A DNA stretch of 64,000 nt from Falsochrobactrum shanghaiense (GTDB lineage: Bacteria > Pseudomonadota > Alphaproteobacteria > Rhizobiales > Rhizobiaceae). Numbering within the stretch: the stretch's first letter is position 1; each line of letters starts with the position of its first letter. The notes under the pieces were generated by a model. That model did not search any database, was not told the origin of the DNA, and was given only the letters and a program-made list of their open reading frames with translations. The DNA is taken from NCBI RefSeq assembly GCF_003149535.1, contig NZ_QGDB01000003.1:372001-436000 (forward strand), read 5' to 3'. A program made the position numbers and the translations under genes. Below, piece by piece: positions 17,643-26,974 of this stretch.

Positions 17643-20105
17643 TCAGTAAAGTCCGCCGGAACCTGAATTAATCGCCCTTGTCGCCTGCGGCGATTGCGGG
17701 TTTACAGGCGCTCCCTCGCGAAACTGATCCATGCCGATGACCGAATACGTATCCGACGGACCCGTGCCGGGCTTGAAGGCTTCCATGATGAGATTCGGAT
17801 CGCCCTTGTTGGTGTGCATTCCGGTTTTGCGGTTGATGGCAATGAGGGTCATGCCTTCAGGCACGCGGAAATCCGTCTTGGGCGTCCCTGCAAGCGCGTC
17901 TTCCATGAACGCCTTGAAAACAGGGGCCGCCAGCGCGCCGCCAGTATTGCCGCGCCCAAGCGGGGTGGGCGTATCGTAGCCCATGAAAACGCCGACGACC
18001 AGATCCGGGGTAAAGCCTACAAACCATGCATCTTTTTCATCGTTTGTGGTTCCGGTCTTGCCCGCGATCGGACGCTCGAGGCTCTTCAGAAGCTGCGCGG
18101 TGCCGCGCTGCACCACACCTTCCATCATGGAGGTGATCTGATAGGCGGTCATCGGATCGAGCACCTGATCGCGATCATCGATCAGCGTCGGCTCTTCCTG
18201 ATTGGCCCAGCGGGGAGCATTGCAGCCTTCGCATTGGCGCATGTCATGTTTGAATACCGTCTTGCCGTACCGGTCCTGAATGCGGTCGATCATCGAGGGC
18301 GTGATGCTCTGGCCGCCATTGGCGATGACGGAATAGGCTGTGACCATACGCAGAACCGTGGTTTCGCCCGCGCCCAGCGACATGGACAGAACCGGCAGCA
18401 TCTTGTCGTAGAGGCCGAAGCGCTCCGCATATTCGGCAACCGTCTTCATGCCCATATCCTGCGCCAGACGCACCGTCATCACGTTACGCGACTGTTCGAT
18501 ACCATATCGCAAGGTCGACGGGCCGGAGAACTTGCCGGAATAGTTCTTGGGCGCCCAGACACCCAGCGATCCGCCCTGATCGACTTCCAGCGGTCCATCC
18601 AGCACCACGGATGCAGGCGTATAGCCGTTATCGAGCGCTGCTGCGTAAACGAAAGGCTTAAATGACGAGCCCGGCTGGCGATAAGCCTGTGTCGCACGGT
18701 TGAATTCAGATTCCGCAAAGGAAAAGCCGCCGGCCAGAGCCAGAACGCGACCGGTATGCGGATCCATTGCGACGAGCGCACCTTCCAGCTTTGGCGGCTG
18801 CTGCAAACGATAACGGGAATCACCTTCGGCTTTGGAGACATAGATAATGTCGCCGCTCTTCAGGACGCCTTCGGGGGATTTGGCGCTGCTGCGCTTGCCG
18901 CCGATATTAGTGACGCGCATGGCCCATTTCATATCGTCAGCCGCGATAAAGGCGCGCTTGCGTTCATTGCTTCGCGAGCCGGAAGCTTCCAGCGGCGGCT
19001 GCAAGCCAATATCGGCACCCGCCGCAGAAACATTGAGCACGATCGCCAATTGCCATTCAGGCACATCGGAAAAGGCGCGCATATCGCCAAATGCGGTCCC
19101 CCAATCGCTGCCGAGATCGACATGCTTGAGCGCGCCACGCCAGCCGCGGGCCTCGTCATAGCGCAGCAGCGCGCTTTGCAGCGTTTTGCGCGCCGAAACC
19201 TGCAAGGATGGATTCAATGTCGTGCGAACCGACAATCCGCCTTCATAAAGCGCGTCAACACCATATTTCTGGATGATCTGGCGGCGCACTTCCTCGGTAA
19301 AATATTCAGAAGCAAAAAGATAATGGGTCGCCGTGCGCGCGTTTACGCCAAGCGGCTCCCGCTTCGTCTCTTCCGCTTCCTCAGCCGTGATGTAGCCATT
19401 CTCTGCCATACGATCGATAACCCAATTGCGGCGCTCGATCGCCCGATCGGGATGGCGGAACGGATGATAATTGTTCGGCCCCTTGGGCAATGCCGCCAGA
19501 TAGGCGGCTTCAGCAATCGTCAGTTCGCCCACCGACTTGTCGAAATAAGAAAGAGCCGCACTGGCAATGCCATATGATCCAAGGCCGAAGAAAATTTCGT
19601 TCAGGTAAAGCTCAAGAATGCGATCCTTGGAATAGGCCTGCTCGATGCGCATCGCAAGAATTGCTTCCTTGATCTTGCGATCATAGGTCTGATTGGAAGT
19701 CAGAAGGAAATTCTTCGCAACCTGCTGTGTGATGGTGGAAGCACCGACTGGCCTGCGGCCCGACCCCATGTTCCTGACATTGGTGACGACAGCGCGCGCC
19801 AGGCCGCCAAAATCGAGACCGCCATGTTCATAGAAGGTCTTGTCCTCGGCGGAAATGAAGGCAGCTTTCACACGATTTGGAATGGCCTGAATCGGCAAAT
19901 ACAGTCGGCGCTCGCGTGCAAATTCCGCCATCAGGCTACCATCGGAGGCATGAACGCGCGTCATGACGGGCGGCTCGTAATTTGCAAGCACCTCGTAATC
20001 TGGCAGATCGTGCGTGAGACTTCCCACATAGACAGCCGCGGCGCCTGCAACCAGCAGCGCCAGCACCGTTCCAATTCCGAAGAAATATCCGATTAGCCTT
20101 ACCAT
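17643..20105 (-). CDS. mrcA: bifunctional penicillin-binding protein 1A
   Basis: 820 aa class A PBP. One N-terminal transmembrane helix (about residues 7-29) anchors it in the inner membrane. The glycosyltransferase domain has AFISAEDKTFYEHGG with the catalytic Glu, GASTITQQVAKN and RKIKEAILAMRIE. An OB-like insert follows. The transpeptidase domain has PGSSFKP (Ser-x-x-Lys), EQSRNVM (SxN) and GKTGTT (KTG). It polymerises and cross-links peptidoglycan. It lies downstream of the amidase gene, separated by a 450-bp repeat-containing gap, and upstream of prfB. The symbol is by family (also ponA). Confidence 0.95.
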   Translation of the reverse strand: MVRLIGYFFGIGTVLALLVAGAAAVYVGSLTHDLPDYEVLANYEPPVMTRVHASDGSLMAEFARERRLYLPIQAIPNRVKAAFISAEDKTFYEHGGLDFGGLARAVVTNVRNMGSGRRPVGASTITQQVAKNFLLTSNQTYDRKIKEAILAMRIEQAYSKDRILELYLNEIFFGLGSYGIASAALSYFDKSVGELTIAEAAYLAALPKGPNNYHPFRHPDRAIERRNWVIDRMAENGYITAEEAEETKREPLGVNARTATHYLFASEYFTEEVRRQIIQKYGVDALYEGGLSVRTTLNPSLQVSARKTLQSALLRYDEARGWRGALKHVDLGSDWGTAFGDMRAFSDVPEWQLAIVLNVSAAGADIGLQPPLEASGSRSNERKRAFIAADDMKWAMRVTNIGGKRSSAKSPEGVLKSGDIIYVSKAEGDSRYRLQQPPKLEGALVAMDPHTGRVLALAGGFSFAESEFNRATQAYRQPGSSFKPFVYAAALDNGYTPASVVLDGPLEVDQGGSLGVWAPKNYSGKFSGPSTLRYGIEQSRNVMTVRLAQDMGMKTVAEYAERFGLYDKMLPVLSMSLGAGETTVLRMVTAYSVIANGGQSITPSMIDRIQDRYGKTVFKHDMRQCEGCNAPRWANQEEPTLIDDRDQVLDPMTAYQITSMMEGVVQRGTAQLLKSLERPIAGKTGTTNDEKDAWFVGFTPDLVVGVFMGYDTPTPLGRGNTGGALAAPVFKAFMEDALAGTPKTDFRVPEGMTLIAINRKTGMHTNKGDPNLIMEAFKPGTGPSDTYSVIGMDQFREGAPVNPQSPQATRAINSGSGGLY

Positions 20106-20555
20106 AAACCCGGAATCCTGCCGTCAGATTATTCACATATCAGAGTACGTTCCGACCTGATTGGATCAGATCGTCGCTCCAAGCTTTTGTTTAAGCGCGC
20201 ATCTTTTCCGAAAACCGTTTCACACTTTTCGGATGCGCTCCAAGGGCGACAATACGACTGCCCGTTTCATCATCCCACCCGGAACGCAATTAAGGCTTAG
20301 TGACCATCAAATGCGTCAAAGGCAAGGTTCTTTCCCAGTTTTTACCAGTTTAACCTATTGAGGTGCAGTGCGGGGACAAAAATAGGGTAAACTGTTGCAA
20401 GCTTGCATCTTAATAGCAGAACCGCCGCCTGCTCGCCGGTAAAATTGTCCTTCTAAAGCGCGTCGCGATCTTTCAGATTCGCTCCTTGCGCTTTAAATTG
20501 TTATTTTTACGCAGTCGTTATCCCGAAACCGGTTCCCACTTTCGGGCGACATGCT
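20106..20555. other. 450-bp intergenic region with two palindromic repeats
   Basis: The gap between amiC and the PBP1A gene contains one 101-bp repeat (20141-20241) and one 105-bp repeat (20454-20558). The unique part between them (about 20242-20453) probably holds the PBP1A promoter; reading the minus strand there is a TTGACG hexamer with AT-rich sequence 17 bp on. I see no ORF with plausible coding character. Confidence 0.6.
20141..20241 (+). repeat. palindromic intergenic repeat, type A
   Basis: About 101 bp. It shares GGATCAGATCG at the left and AAAACCGTTTCACACTTTTC plus GGATGCGCTC at the right with the copies at 26738 (inverse orientation) and 32879. The size and palindromic ends fit the Bru-RS elements described in Brucella. 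Confidence 0.85.
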
Positions 20556-20558
20556 CTA
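20454..20558 (+). repeat. palindromic intergenic repeat, type B
   Basis: About 105 bp, beginning TAAAGCGCGTCGCGATC and ending GGGCGACATGCTCTA. It is nearly identical in layout to the copy at 62307. Its right end overlaps amiC: the TAG stop of amiC on the minus strand (20556-20558) is part of the repeat terminus. Confidence 0.88.
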
Positions 20559-21824
20559 ACCTCTTGTGAAGGCTTGCGGTCGCTTCATTGCCTCGTAGGA
20601 TTTGATCGCGAGGCTGATCCTGTCGGCCAGTTTACCGCGCCATTGCGGATCCCTGATGAGCTTTTCATCGGCAGGATTGGACAAATAGCCGATTTCGATC
20701 AGCACGGACGGCACATCGGGGGCGCGCAATACCTGAAAACCGGCAAAACGATGCGGATTGTTGATAAGATTGATCTGTCCTTCAAGATGAGCAATCACTT
20801 TTTCAGCAAAGCTTAGAGAAAATGTATGGGTTTCCCGACGCGTGAGGTCGAGCAATATATCGGCCACTTCGGGCTGTTCCTCGGAAACAAGCCCGGCCAC
20901 ACTGTCTGACTTGTTTTCGCGTTCGGCCATGGCGCGCGCCACTGCGTCCGATGCCTTGTCGGAAATCGTATAAACTGTCGCGCCGCGAATATCGTGCTGA
21001 TTGATGGTATCGGCGTGAATCGAAATGAAAAGATCGGCCTCATGCTGGCGCGCCAGCCGCACGCGTTCGGAAAGTCGCAGGAACGTGTCGTCATCACGCG
21101 TCATCAGAACCCGGACATTTTCCTCCCTTGCCAGCCGGTCGCGCAGCTCAAGCCCGAAAGCGAGCGTCAGGTCTTTTTCCTTGCTGCCGCTCAGGCTTTC
21201 AGCCCCGCTGTCAATGCCGCCATGACCGGGATCGAGCATCACCATAAAAGGCCGCGCTCCACCGGACTGATCCGGCAAAACGGCTGCAACAGGCGCCTGC
21301 CGGCGTTCCGTCGAACCGGTTACATCGCGCTGGGCGCGCATTTTTTCGGCGAATTCGCGATCCGATGAAGCAACCAAATCGGCAACCAGACGATAGCCGG
21401 GCGCATTTTCATTTTGCATCACGCGTATATTTTCGACATTGAACGGCCCGCGTAATGTCAGGATGAGACGCGAACGGTTCTGACCGACAAGGCCATAGCG
21501 CACACGCGACACAAGCCCCCTCGCCGCAAGGCTTTTTTCATCAAAACCAAAGCGGGTTTCGGGAAGGTCCAACACCAGGCGATGCGGATTATCGAGAAAG
21601 AAAGTCGAAAATTTCGGCTTGCGGTCGAACATGACGACAATGCGCATGCGCAAATCGTCACCAGCCATGCGAAAAGTCAAAGCCGTCAGGGGCGTATCCG
21701 TACGCTCCGCAGCCACGGCAAAGCCGATGCTCGTGAAAACCGTGCACAGTAATGCTGTCAGCATGAACAGCATCGCAATAGCGGGCTGCACCCGTTTTCC
21801 GAATTTATGACCGAGATAATGCAT
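20556..21824 (-). CDS. amiC: N-acetylmuramoyl-L-alanine amidase, AmiC type
   Basis: 422 aa. A signal/anchor segment (about residues 14-39) sends it to the periplasm. Next is an AMIN domain (about 45-150: LRMRIVVMFDRKPKF, LVLDLPETRFGF). The zinc amidase_3 domain spans about 190-415, with DPGHGG, SGSKEKDL, SIHAD and the catalytic Glu of VLIEIGYLSNP. It cleaves the amide bond between MurNAc and the stem peptide at division sites. Amidases of this type are activated by LytM factors such as NlpD, and an NlpD-like gene lies at 46.5 kb. The stop codon lies inside a palindromic repeat, so the extreme C-terminus may have been altered by it. Confidence 0.93.
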   Translation of the reverse strand: MHYLGHKFGKRVQPAIAMLFMLTALLCTVFTSIGFAVAAERTDTPLTALTFRMAGDDLRMRIVVMFDRKPKFSTFFLDNPHRLVLDLPETRFGFDEKSLAARGLVSRVRYGLVGQNRSRLILTLRGPFNVENIRVMQNENAPGYRLVADLVASSDREFAEKMRAQRDVTGSTERRQAPVAAVLPDQSGGARPFMVMLDPGHGGIDSGAESLSGSKEKDLTLAFGLELRDRLAREENVRVLMTRDDDTFLRLSERVRLARQHEADLFISIHADTINQHDIRGATVYTISDKASDAVARAMAERENKSDSVAGLVSEEQPEVADILLDLTRRETHTFSLSFAEKVIAHLEGQINLINNPHRFAGFQVLRAPDVPSVLIEIGYLSNPADEKLIRDPQWRGKLADRISLAIKSYEAMKRPQAFTRG

Positions 21825-22544
21825 TCACCGTCACAATCAATTCATCAGGGCAAAACATCACGAAATGTCCACCAACGATTATTCAGGGTCTGGCATATTG
21901 CCTCGTCCCGGCTCACGCACATACCATAAAATCATCCGTATAAAACTATAGTTAATGAATGCTTTCTCGCCCGCTTCCCGCCGGTTATGATGCAATTTCG
22001 GGGTTTGAAAGCGGCTTACGGATGGAATGCGATAAAGGCTTCAAACAATATTCTCCTTGTCATAGCTCAAACGACGCCATAAAAGCTAGAATAGGTTATG
22101 GAGTAGCTGCCAGAATCATTTGCCGGTTTCATTCAGGGAACCGCAGGGAAAAGCAGCGAAAACAGTGGCGTAAATATTGTTCGCCATCCCGATAACCACA
22201 CAGAATTCAACGGTAACGCGGCTCTCTGCCGCTTCCGTTATCAATCGGCCGACGGCGCATGAATACGTGCTGTCGCCAGTGCTCGAAATGAGCAAAGAGG
22301 TCGGCCCGGCTTTTTCGGGTCATATATGAGGTCGTTTCGTTCGGAACAGCTATGGGTCAAGCAAGACTGACCATTGCGAGCCTGAAGACCGTGATCGCCA
22401 TGAGGCCATCGCGCGCGAAGACAGCAGCTTTTGTTCCGGCAAACCCAAAATCACCCGGCAGATGCACCCCGGCCAGGACGGCAACCTTCAGGGTTTCGTC
22501 CGGCACACGCGGATTGCGTCTATCAGCCGGCAGGAAAAACACTG
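21825..22544. other. 720-bp divergent control region and rne leader
   Basis: This gap between divergent amiC and rne holds both promoters and apparently a long, structured rne 5' leader. The amiC-proximal 150 bp is AT-rich. Nearer rne are a strong stem-loop (22209-22239) and a second weaker one, CCCG-gcttttt-CGGG, near 22307-22322. A short plus-strand frame from 22352 runs out of phase into rne and looks like chance. RNase E leaders autoregulate in enterobacteria; here that is an inference from length and structure. Confidence 0.45.
22209..22239 (+). other. stem-loop in the rne leader
   Basis: AACGG...GCGGC-tctct-GCCGC...CCGTT forms two stacked 5-bp stems separated by a small internal loop, about 305 nt before the rne start codon. 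No U-tract follows, so it is not a simple terminator. Confidence 0.4.
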
Positions 22545-25373
22545 ATGTCCAACAAAATGCTTATCGACGCCTCCCACCCGGAGGAGACCCGCGTCATAGT
22601 CACGCGCGGGAACAAGATTGAAGAATTTGACTTCGAGTCGGAACACAAGAAACAGCTCAAGGGGAATATCTATCTCGCGCGGGTGACGCGCGTGGAGCCT
22701 TCTCTTCAGGCTGCCTTTGTCGAATATGGCGGCAATCGCCATGGTTTCCTGGCTTTTTCTGAAATCCATCCCGATTATTACCAGATTCCGGTCGCGGACC
22801 GTCTGGCGTTGCTGGAAGCGGAAGCAAAAGCTGCGCGCGACGAAGACGAAGATGAAGAGCCGCGCGCAAAGACCGACCGCTCTCGCAGGCATCGCCGTCG
22901 CGGCCGCCGTGACGGGCAGAATGGCGACAGCCCGGCCGAAGCGGCAGGCAATGGCCTGCCTGCTGCCGAGCCTGTCGGTCCGGCATTTGAAAATTACGTG
23001 CCCGGCACACCGGCTATCAGCCTGCTGCAAAATGGGGATGTCGTTTCCGAAGCCATTGAAAATGGCGACGATGACGATGATTCCGATGGGGATAATGGCG
23101 ACAGCGAAGATGATGTCGTTGAATCGGTCGGTTCCGAAGACGCGATGGAAGAACTTCCGACGCCGAGCCGCACCCATCGCCGCCAATATAATATTCAGGA
23201 AGTCATCAAGCGTCGCCAGATCATTCTGGTGCAGGTGGTCAAGGAAGAGCGCGGGAACAAGGGCGCGGCACTCACCACCTATCTGTCGCTTGCCGGTCGC
23301 TATTCCGTGTTGATGCCGAATACGGCGCGCGGCGGCGGTATTTCACGCAAAATCACCAATCCGCAGGATCGCAAGCGCCTCAAGGAGATCGTCAAGGAAC
23401 TCGAAGTGCCGCAGGGCATGGGCGTGATCCTGCGCACGGCAGGCGCGAACCGCACCAAGGCGGAAATCAAGCGCGATTATGAGTACCTGATGCGCCTGTG
23501 GGAAAATGTGCGCTCGCTGACCCTGCAATCGACCGCCCCCGCCCTCGTCTATGAGGAAGGAAGCCTCATCAAGCGGTCCATTCGCGATCTCTACAACAAG
23601 GACATTGCCGAAATTCTCGTCTCGGGCGAGAATGGCTATCGCGAAGCCAAAGACTTCATGCGCATGCTCATGCCCAGCCATGGGAAGGTCGTGCAGCCTT
23701 ATCGCGAGACGGTGCCTGTTTTCACGCGTTATGGCGTGGAAGCCCAGCTTGACCGTATGCTCCAGCCGCAGGTCACGCTGAAATCAGGCGGCTATCTGAT
23801 CATCAACCAGACCGAAGCGCTGGTGGCGATCGACGTCAATTCGGGACGCTCAACCCGCGAACATTCCATTGAGGACACCGCGCTCCAGACCAATCTGGAA
23901 GCAGCGGAAGAGGTTGCGCGCCAGCTGCGCCTGCGCGACCTTGCCGGCCTGATCGTGGTCGACTTCATCGACATGGAAGAAAAGCGCAACAATCGCGCCG
24001 TCGAAAAGAAAATAAAGGAATGCCTCAAGGATGACCGTGCGCGCATCCAGGTGGGCCGGATTTCGCATTTTGGCCTGCTTGAAATGTCGCGGCAGCGCAT
24101 TCGCGCATCCGTGCTTGAAAGCACGATGCAGGTCTGCCCGCATTGCGGCGGCGCCGGTCATATCCGCTCCAATTCCTCGATGGCTCTGCATATTATTCGC
24201 GGCATAGAGGATTACCTTCTGCGCCATTCAGGCTACGATATTGTCGTGCGTACGCCTGCGGCATCCGCCCTTTACGTGCTCAATCACAAGCGTGAGCTTC
24301 TTGCCGAACTCGAAGGACGTTTCGGCGCTGCCATCAGCATTGATGCCGATGAAAGCGTGGGGCAGCAGCAATTCGTTATCGACAAGGGTGGCCCGTCGAC
24401 GCGCCCTGTAGCGCCGATGCCGGTTCAGCCGATGATCTATGAAGACGACATCGAAGATCCGGAAATTCCCGTTGAAGAGGATGAGGGTGAAGAAGAAATC
24501 ACCTCCGACAGTTCCTCTCAAGACGAGAATGGCGATGAAGCCGACCGCAGGCGCCGCCGCCGTCGTCGCCGTCGCGGCGGTCGGGACCGCGATACGCGCG
24601 AGCAAGCAGCACAACAGGACTCCGAGGCAAGTTCTTCCGAGGAAGAAGACGCCGACGAAGCCAATGGAAAAGATACTTCTTCACAAAGCGAAGATGACCG
24701 GCGCAAGAAGCGTCGCCGGGGACGTCGAGGCGGGCGCAAGAACCGCCGTGACGACGAGCTTCAGGCACGCAGCATCCCTGATGCCGAGCCTGTCGGCTAC
24801 ACGCCGGTCTGGCCCGCAAAGGCAGAAGAGCAGCCAGCCGAAACGGCAGTCGCTGAAACCATCGTAACGCCGGAACCTGCTGTTCACGAAGAAGTGATTG
24901 CAGCCGAAACGACAGAAAAGCCCGTCGAGGCCGAGGAAAAGCCCGTCAAGCCTGCCCGTCGTCCGCGCATACGCCGACCCGCCAAGAGCGAAGAAGCCGT
25001 TCTGAATGAGGCCGTCAGTGCGGAAGCCGCAGCCGATATTGCCGTGGAAAGCCAGGAAGAGCCAGTCAAGCCCGAGCGCCGCACACGCACGCGCAAGAAG
25101 GTCGTTGAGGAAGAAGCCGCAACAGAGGCTCCAGCCCCGGCGGAAGATGCGGAAGCGGCCAAGCCGAAACGCCGCACACGCAAAGCGCCTGCCAAGCAGC
25201 AAGCTGAAACGGTGACGGCAGAAACTGAAGCGGCAACTCAGCCAGTTCCTGCTCCTGAGTCAGAACCGCAACCGGAACCAGAGCAGCCTTCTGAACCAGT
25301 CGTAACCTCAAGCGAGAGCGAAGAGCAAAAGCCCAAGCGGGCGGGCTGGTGGCAGAAGAAAGGCTTTTTCTAG
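22545..25373 (+). CDS. rne: ribonuclease E
   Basis: 942 aa from the ATG at 22545 (MSNKMLIDASHPEETRV), with AGGA upstream. The N-terminal S1 domain is split: after FSEIHPDYYQIP comes about 110 residues of acidic and Arg-rich low-complexity sequence before YNIQEVIKRRQ resumes the domain, as in other alphaproteobacteria. The DNase I-like catalytic site is LVAIDVNSGRST and LIVVDFIDM with its metal-binding Asp residues. The zinc-link is CPHCGGAGH. The C-terminal 350 residues are disordered, with clusters of Arg (RNA binding) and Glu/Pro/Ala that should scaffold the degradosome. It cuts single-stranded A/U-rich RNA in mRNA decay and rRNA/tRNA maturation. Its TAG stop is the first three bases of a palindromic repeat. 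Confidence 0.97.
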   Translation: MSNKMLIDASHPEETRVIVTRGNKIEEFDFESEHKKQLKGNIYLARVTRVEPSLQAAFVEYGGNRHGFLAFSEIHPDYYQIPVADRLALLEAEAKAARDEDEDEEPRAKTDRSRRHRRRGRRDGQNGDSPAEAAGNGLPAAEPVGPAFENYVPGTPAISLLQNGDVVSEAIENGDDDDDSDGDNGDSEDDVVESVGSEDAMEELPTPSRTHRRQYNIQEVIKRRQIILVQVVKEERGNKGAALTTYLSLAGRYSVLMPNTARGGGISRKITNPQDRKRLKEIVKELEVPQGMGVILRTAGANRTKAEIKRDYEYLMRLWENVRSLTLQSTAPALVYEEGSLIKRSIRDLYNKDIAEILVSGENGYREAKDFMRMLMPSHGKVVQPYRETVPVFTRYGVEAQLDRMLQPQVTLKSGGYLIINQTEALVAIDVNSGRSTREHSIEDTALQTNLEAAEEVARQLRLRDLAGLIVVDFIDMEEKRNNRAVEKKIKECLKDDRARIQVGRISHFGLLEMSRQRIRASVLESTMQVCPHCGGAGHIRSNSSMALHIIRGIEDYLLRHSGYDIVVRTPAASALYVLNHKRELLAELEGRFGAAISIDADESVGQQQFVIDKGGPSTRPVAPMPVQPMIYEDDIEDPEIPVEEDEGEEEITSDSSSQDENGDEADRRRRRRRRRRGGRDRDTREQAAQQDSEASSSEEEDADEANGKDTSSQSEDDRRKKRRRGRRGGRKNRRDDELQARSIPDAEPVGYTPVWPAKAEEQPAETAVAETIVTPEPAVHEEVIAAETTEKPVEAEEKPVKPARRPRIRRPAKSEEAVLNEAVSAEAAADIAVESQEEPVKPERRTRTRKKVVEEEAATEAPAPAEDAEAAKPKRRTRKAPAKQQAETVTAETEAATQPVPAPESEPQPEPEQPSEPVVTSSESEEQKPKRAGWWQKKGFF

Positions 25374-25474
25374 AGCGGTTCCGGTTAACACGGAATCGGA
25401 ACTGCGTCTCAAGCCTTTGTTTTATCGCATTATCCCACGCAAAACCGTTTCACACTTTTGCTGGAAATGCTCTA
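25371..25474 (+). repeat. palindromic intergenic repeat, type C
   Basis: 104 bp from TAGAGCGGTTCC to GGAAATGCTCTA, with the shared core AAAACCGTTTCACACTTTTG. The first three bases are the rne stop codon. Its right half matches the 51-bp mini-copy at 55423. Confidence 0.85.
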
Positions 25475-25500
25475 AGCCGACACTTCCATAATCCTGTAAG

Positions 25501-25530
25501 AAAACCGGCATAAACGCCGGTTTTCTTTTT
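25501..25530 (+). terminator. Rho-independent terminator of rne
   Basis: AAAACCGGC (25501-25509) pairs with GCCGGTTTT (25516-25524), 6-nt loop, followed by CTTTTT. It lies beyond the palindromic repeat, so the repeat is transcribed as part of the rne 3' UTR. Confidence 0.9.
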
Positions 25531-25554
25531 ATAATTCAAGCTCGCATAGGCAGT

Positions 25555-26718
25555 TCAAGCCTGTTGCTGCGGCAACCATTCTTCGAGCCTGCGGATTGCT
25601 TCCGTCATTTCCTCCACCTTGCCGGCATAGGAAAAGCGCATGGTCCGGTGACCGTCGAACGGATCAAAGTCCCGGCCCGGCGTGGCGGCGATGTTGATCT
25701 CGGCGATCATACGGCGGGCGAATTCCATACTGTCATTGGTGAAGCGTGAAACATCGCAATAGGCATAGAAAGCACCGTCCATCGGGGCGGCAAGTTTCAG
25801 CCCCATCTTCGGCAGATGCTCCATCAGGATCGTCCGGCTCTGGCGGTAGCGGTCTTTCACCCGCTCCAGTTCCTGCGTTGCGTGGAATGCCTCGATTGCC
25901 GCGCGCTGCGAAAGTTCGGGCGCGGAAATATAAAGGCTCTGGCCAAGCCGCTCTATGGCGCGCACATCGGCTTTCGGCAGAACCATCCAGCCTATGCGCC
26001 AGCCCGTCATGCAATAATATTTGGAAAATGAATTGATGATCGTGACATCGTCGGCAATTTGCAGTGCGGTGACATCCTCAGCCTCATAAGAAAGCCGGTG
26101 ATAGATTTCGTCTGAAATCACCCGGATACCGAGATCGCGTGCCGTCTCGATGATCGCCTGCAATTCGGCCCTCTCGATGACCGCTCCGGTCGGATTGGCA
26201 GGACTTGCGAACAAGACGCCCTTTAGCGGCTTTTGCGCATGAGCCTCGGCCAGCGCTTGTGCGGTCAAAGAGGCGGATACGTCACCGCCTGTTGGTATTT
26301 CAACCACTTCCAGACCAAGCGCTGTCAGAATATTACGATAGGCGGGATAGCCGGGGCGTGTGATCGCCACCCGGTCGCCGGGATCGAAATAAACAAGAAA
26401 CGCCAGATTGAAAGCCGCCGATGAGCCGGTCGTCACGGCAATGCGCTCGGGTGAAACCGTCACGCCATAATGTTCAGCGTAATGCGCGGCGATGGCTTCG
26501 CGCAGTTCGATCAGGCCCAATGCATCTGTATAGCCGATGCGCCCGTCCTTGAGGGCGCGCTCCGCAGCTTCCAGCACAGCTTTTGGTGCCGGATCGGCTG
26601 GCTGGCCCACTGCCATGGATATGATCGGATGGCCCTGCGCGCGGCGGCGATTGGCTTCAGCCAGCACATCCATGGCGTGAAAAGGCTCGACGGCGCTACG
26701 ATTGGACAGACTGTTCAA
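25555..26718 (-). CDS. class I/II PLP aminotransferase
   Basis: 387 aa from a TTG at 26718, chosen because GGAGG lies 5 nt upstream; the first ATG would be 15 codons later. It is an aspartate aminotransferase-like fold-type I enzyme: ISMAVGQPAD near the start, GYTDALGLIELREAIAAHY, FASPANPTGAVI with the PLP-stacking Asn, DEIYHRLSYE, the Schiff-base lysine in NSFSKYYCMTGWRIGW, and the C-terminal Arg in MRFSYAGKVEE. It should transfer amino groups between an amino acid and a 2-oxo acid; the substrate cannot be fixed from sequence. A palindromic repeat lies just upstream, then the divergent M48 protease gene. Confidence 0.85.
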   Translation of the reverse strand: MNSLSNRSAVEPFHAMDVLAEANRRRAQGHPIISMAVGQPADPAPKAVLEAAERALKDGRIGYTDALGLIELREAIAAHYAEHYGVTVSPERIAVTTGSSAAFNLAFLVYFDPGDRVAITRPGYPAYRNILTALGLEVVEIPTGGDVSASLTAQALAEAHAQKPLKGVLFASPANPTGAVIERAELQAIIETARDLGIRVISDEIYHRLSYEAEDVTALQIADDVTIINSFSKYYCMTGWRIGWMVLPKADVRAIERLGQSLYISAPELSQRAAIEAFHATQELERVKDRYRQSRTILMEHLPKMGLKLAAPMDGAFYAYCDVSRFTNDSMEFARRMIAEINIAATPGRDFDPFDGHRTMRFSYAGKVEEMTEAIRRLEEWLPQQQA

Positions 26719-26737
26719 GATGGCCTCCAAAGCTGAT

Positions 26738-26840
26738 TAGAGCGCATCCCGAAAAGTGTGAAACGGTTTTCGGCAAAGATGCGTGGTTAAACAAAAGCGT
26801 GGTGCGCCGATCTGATCCAATCAGATCGAAAGGCGCTCCA
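26738..26840 (-). repeat. palindromic intergenic repeat, type A (inverted)
   Basis: 103 bp, the reverse complement of the copies at 20141 and 32879: it begins TAGAGCGCATCCCGAAAAGTG and ends GATCGAAAGGCGCTCCA. It lies between the divergent aminotransferase and M48 genes and may affect either promoter. Confidence 0.86.
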
Positions 26841-26974
26841 AGCGACATTGCCTCCCGCCCTATAATCGCCGGATTGGTAAAGCAACAGCGTTCACAAGAA
26901 AAATGCGGCCCTATCGGTGAATCGGCGCACAGGCTATAAGAATCGTGCCCGTTGGAAGAAGGATGAGGAGCATT

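Noticed and set aside
22352-22621. 89-codon frame overlapping the rne start as a possible leader peptide
   Set aside because: It ends inside rne in another frame, has Arg/Ser/Pro-rich composition expected of random high-GC sequence, and has no good Shine-Dalgarno.
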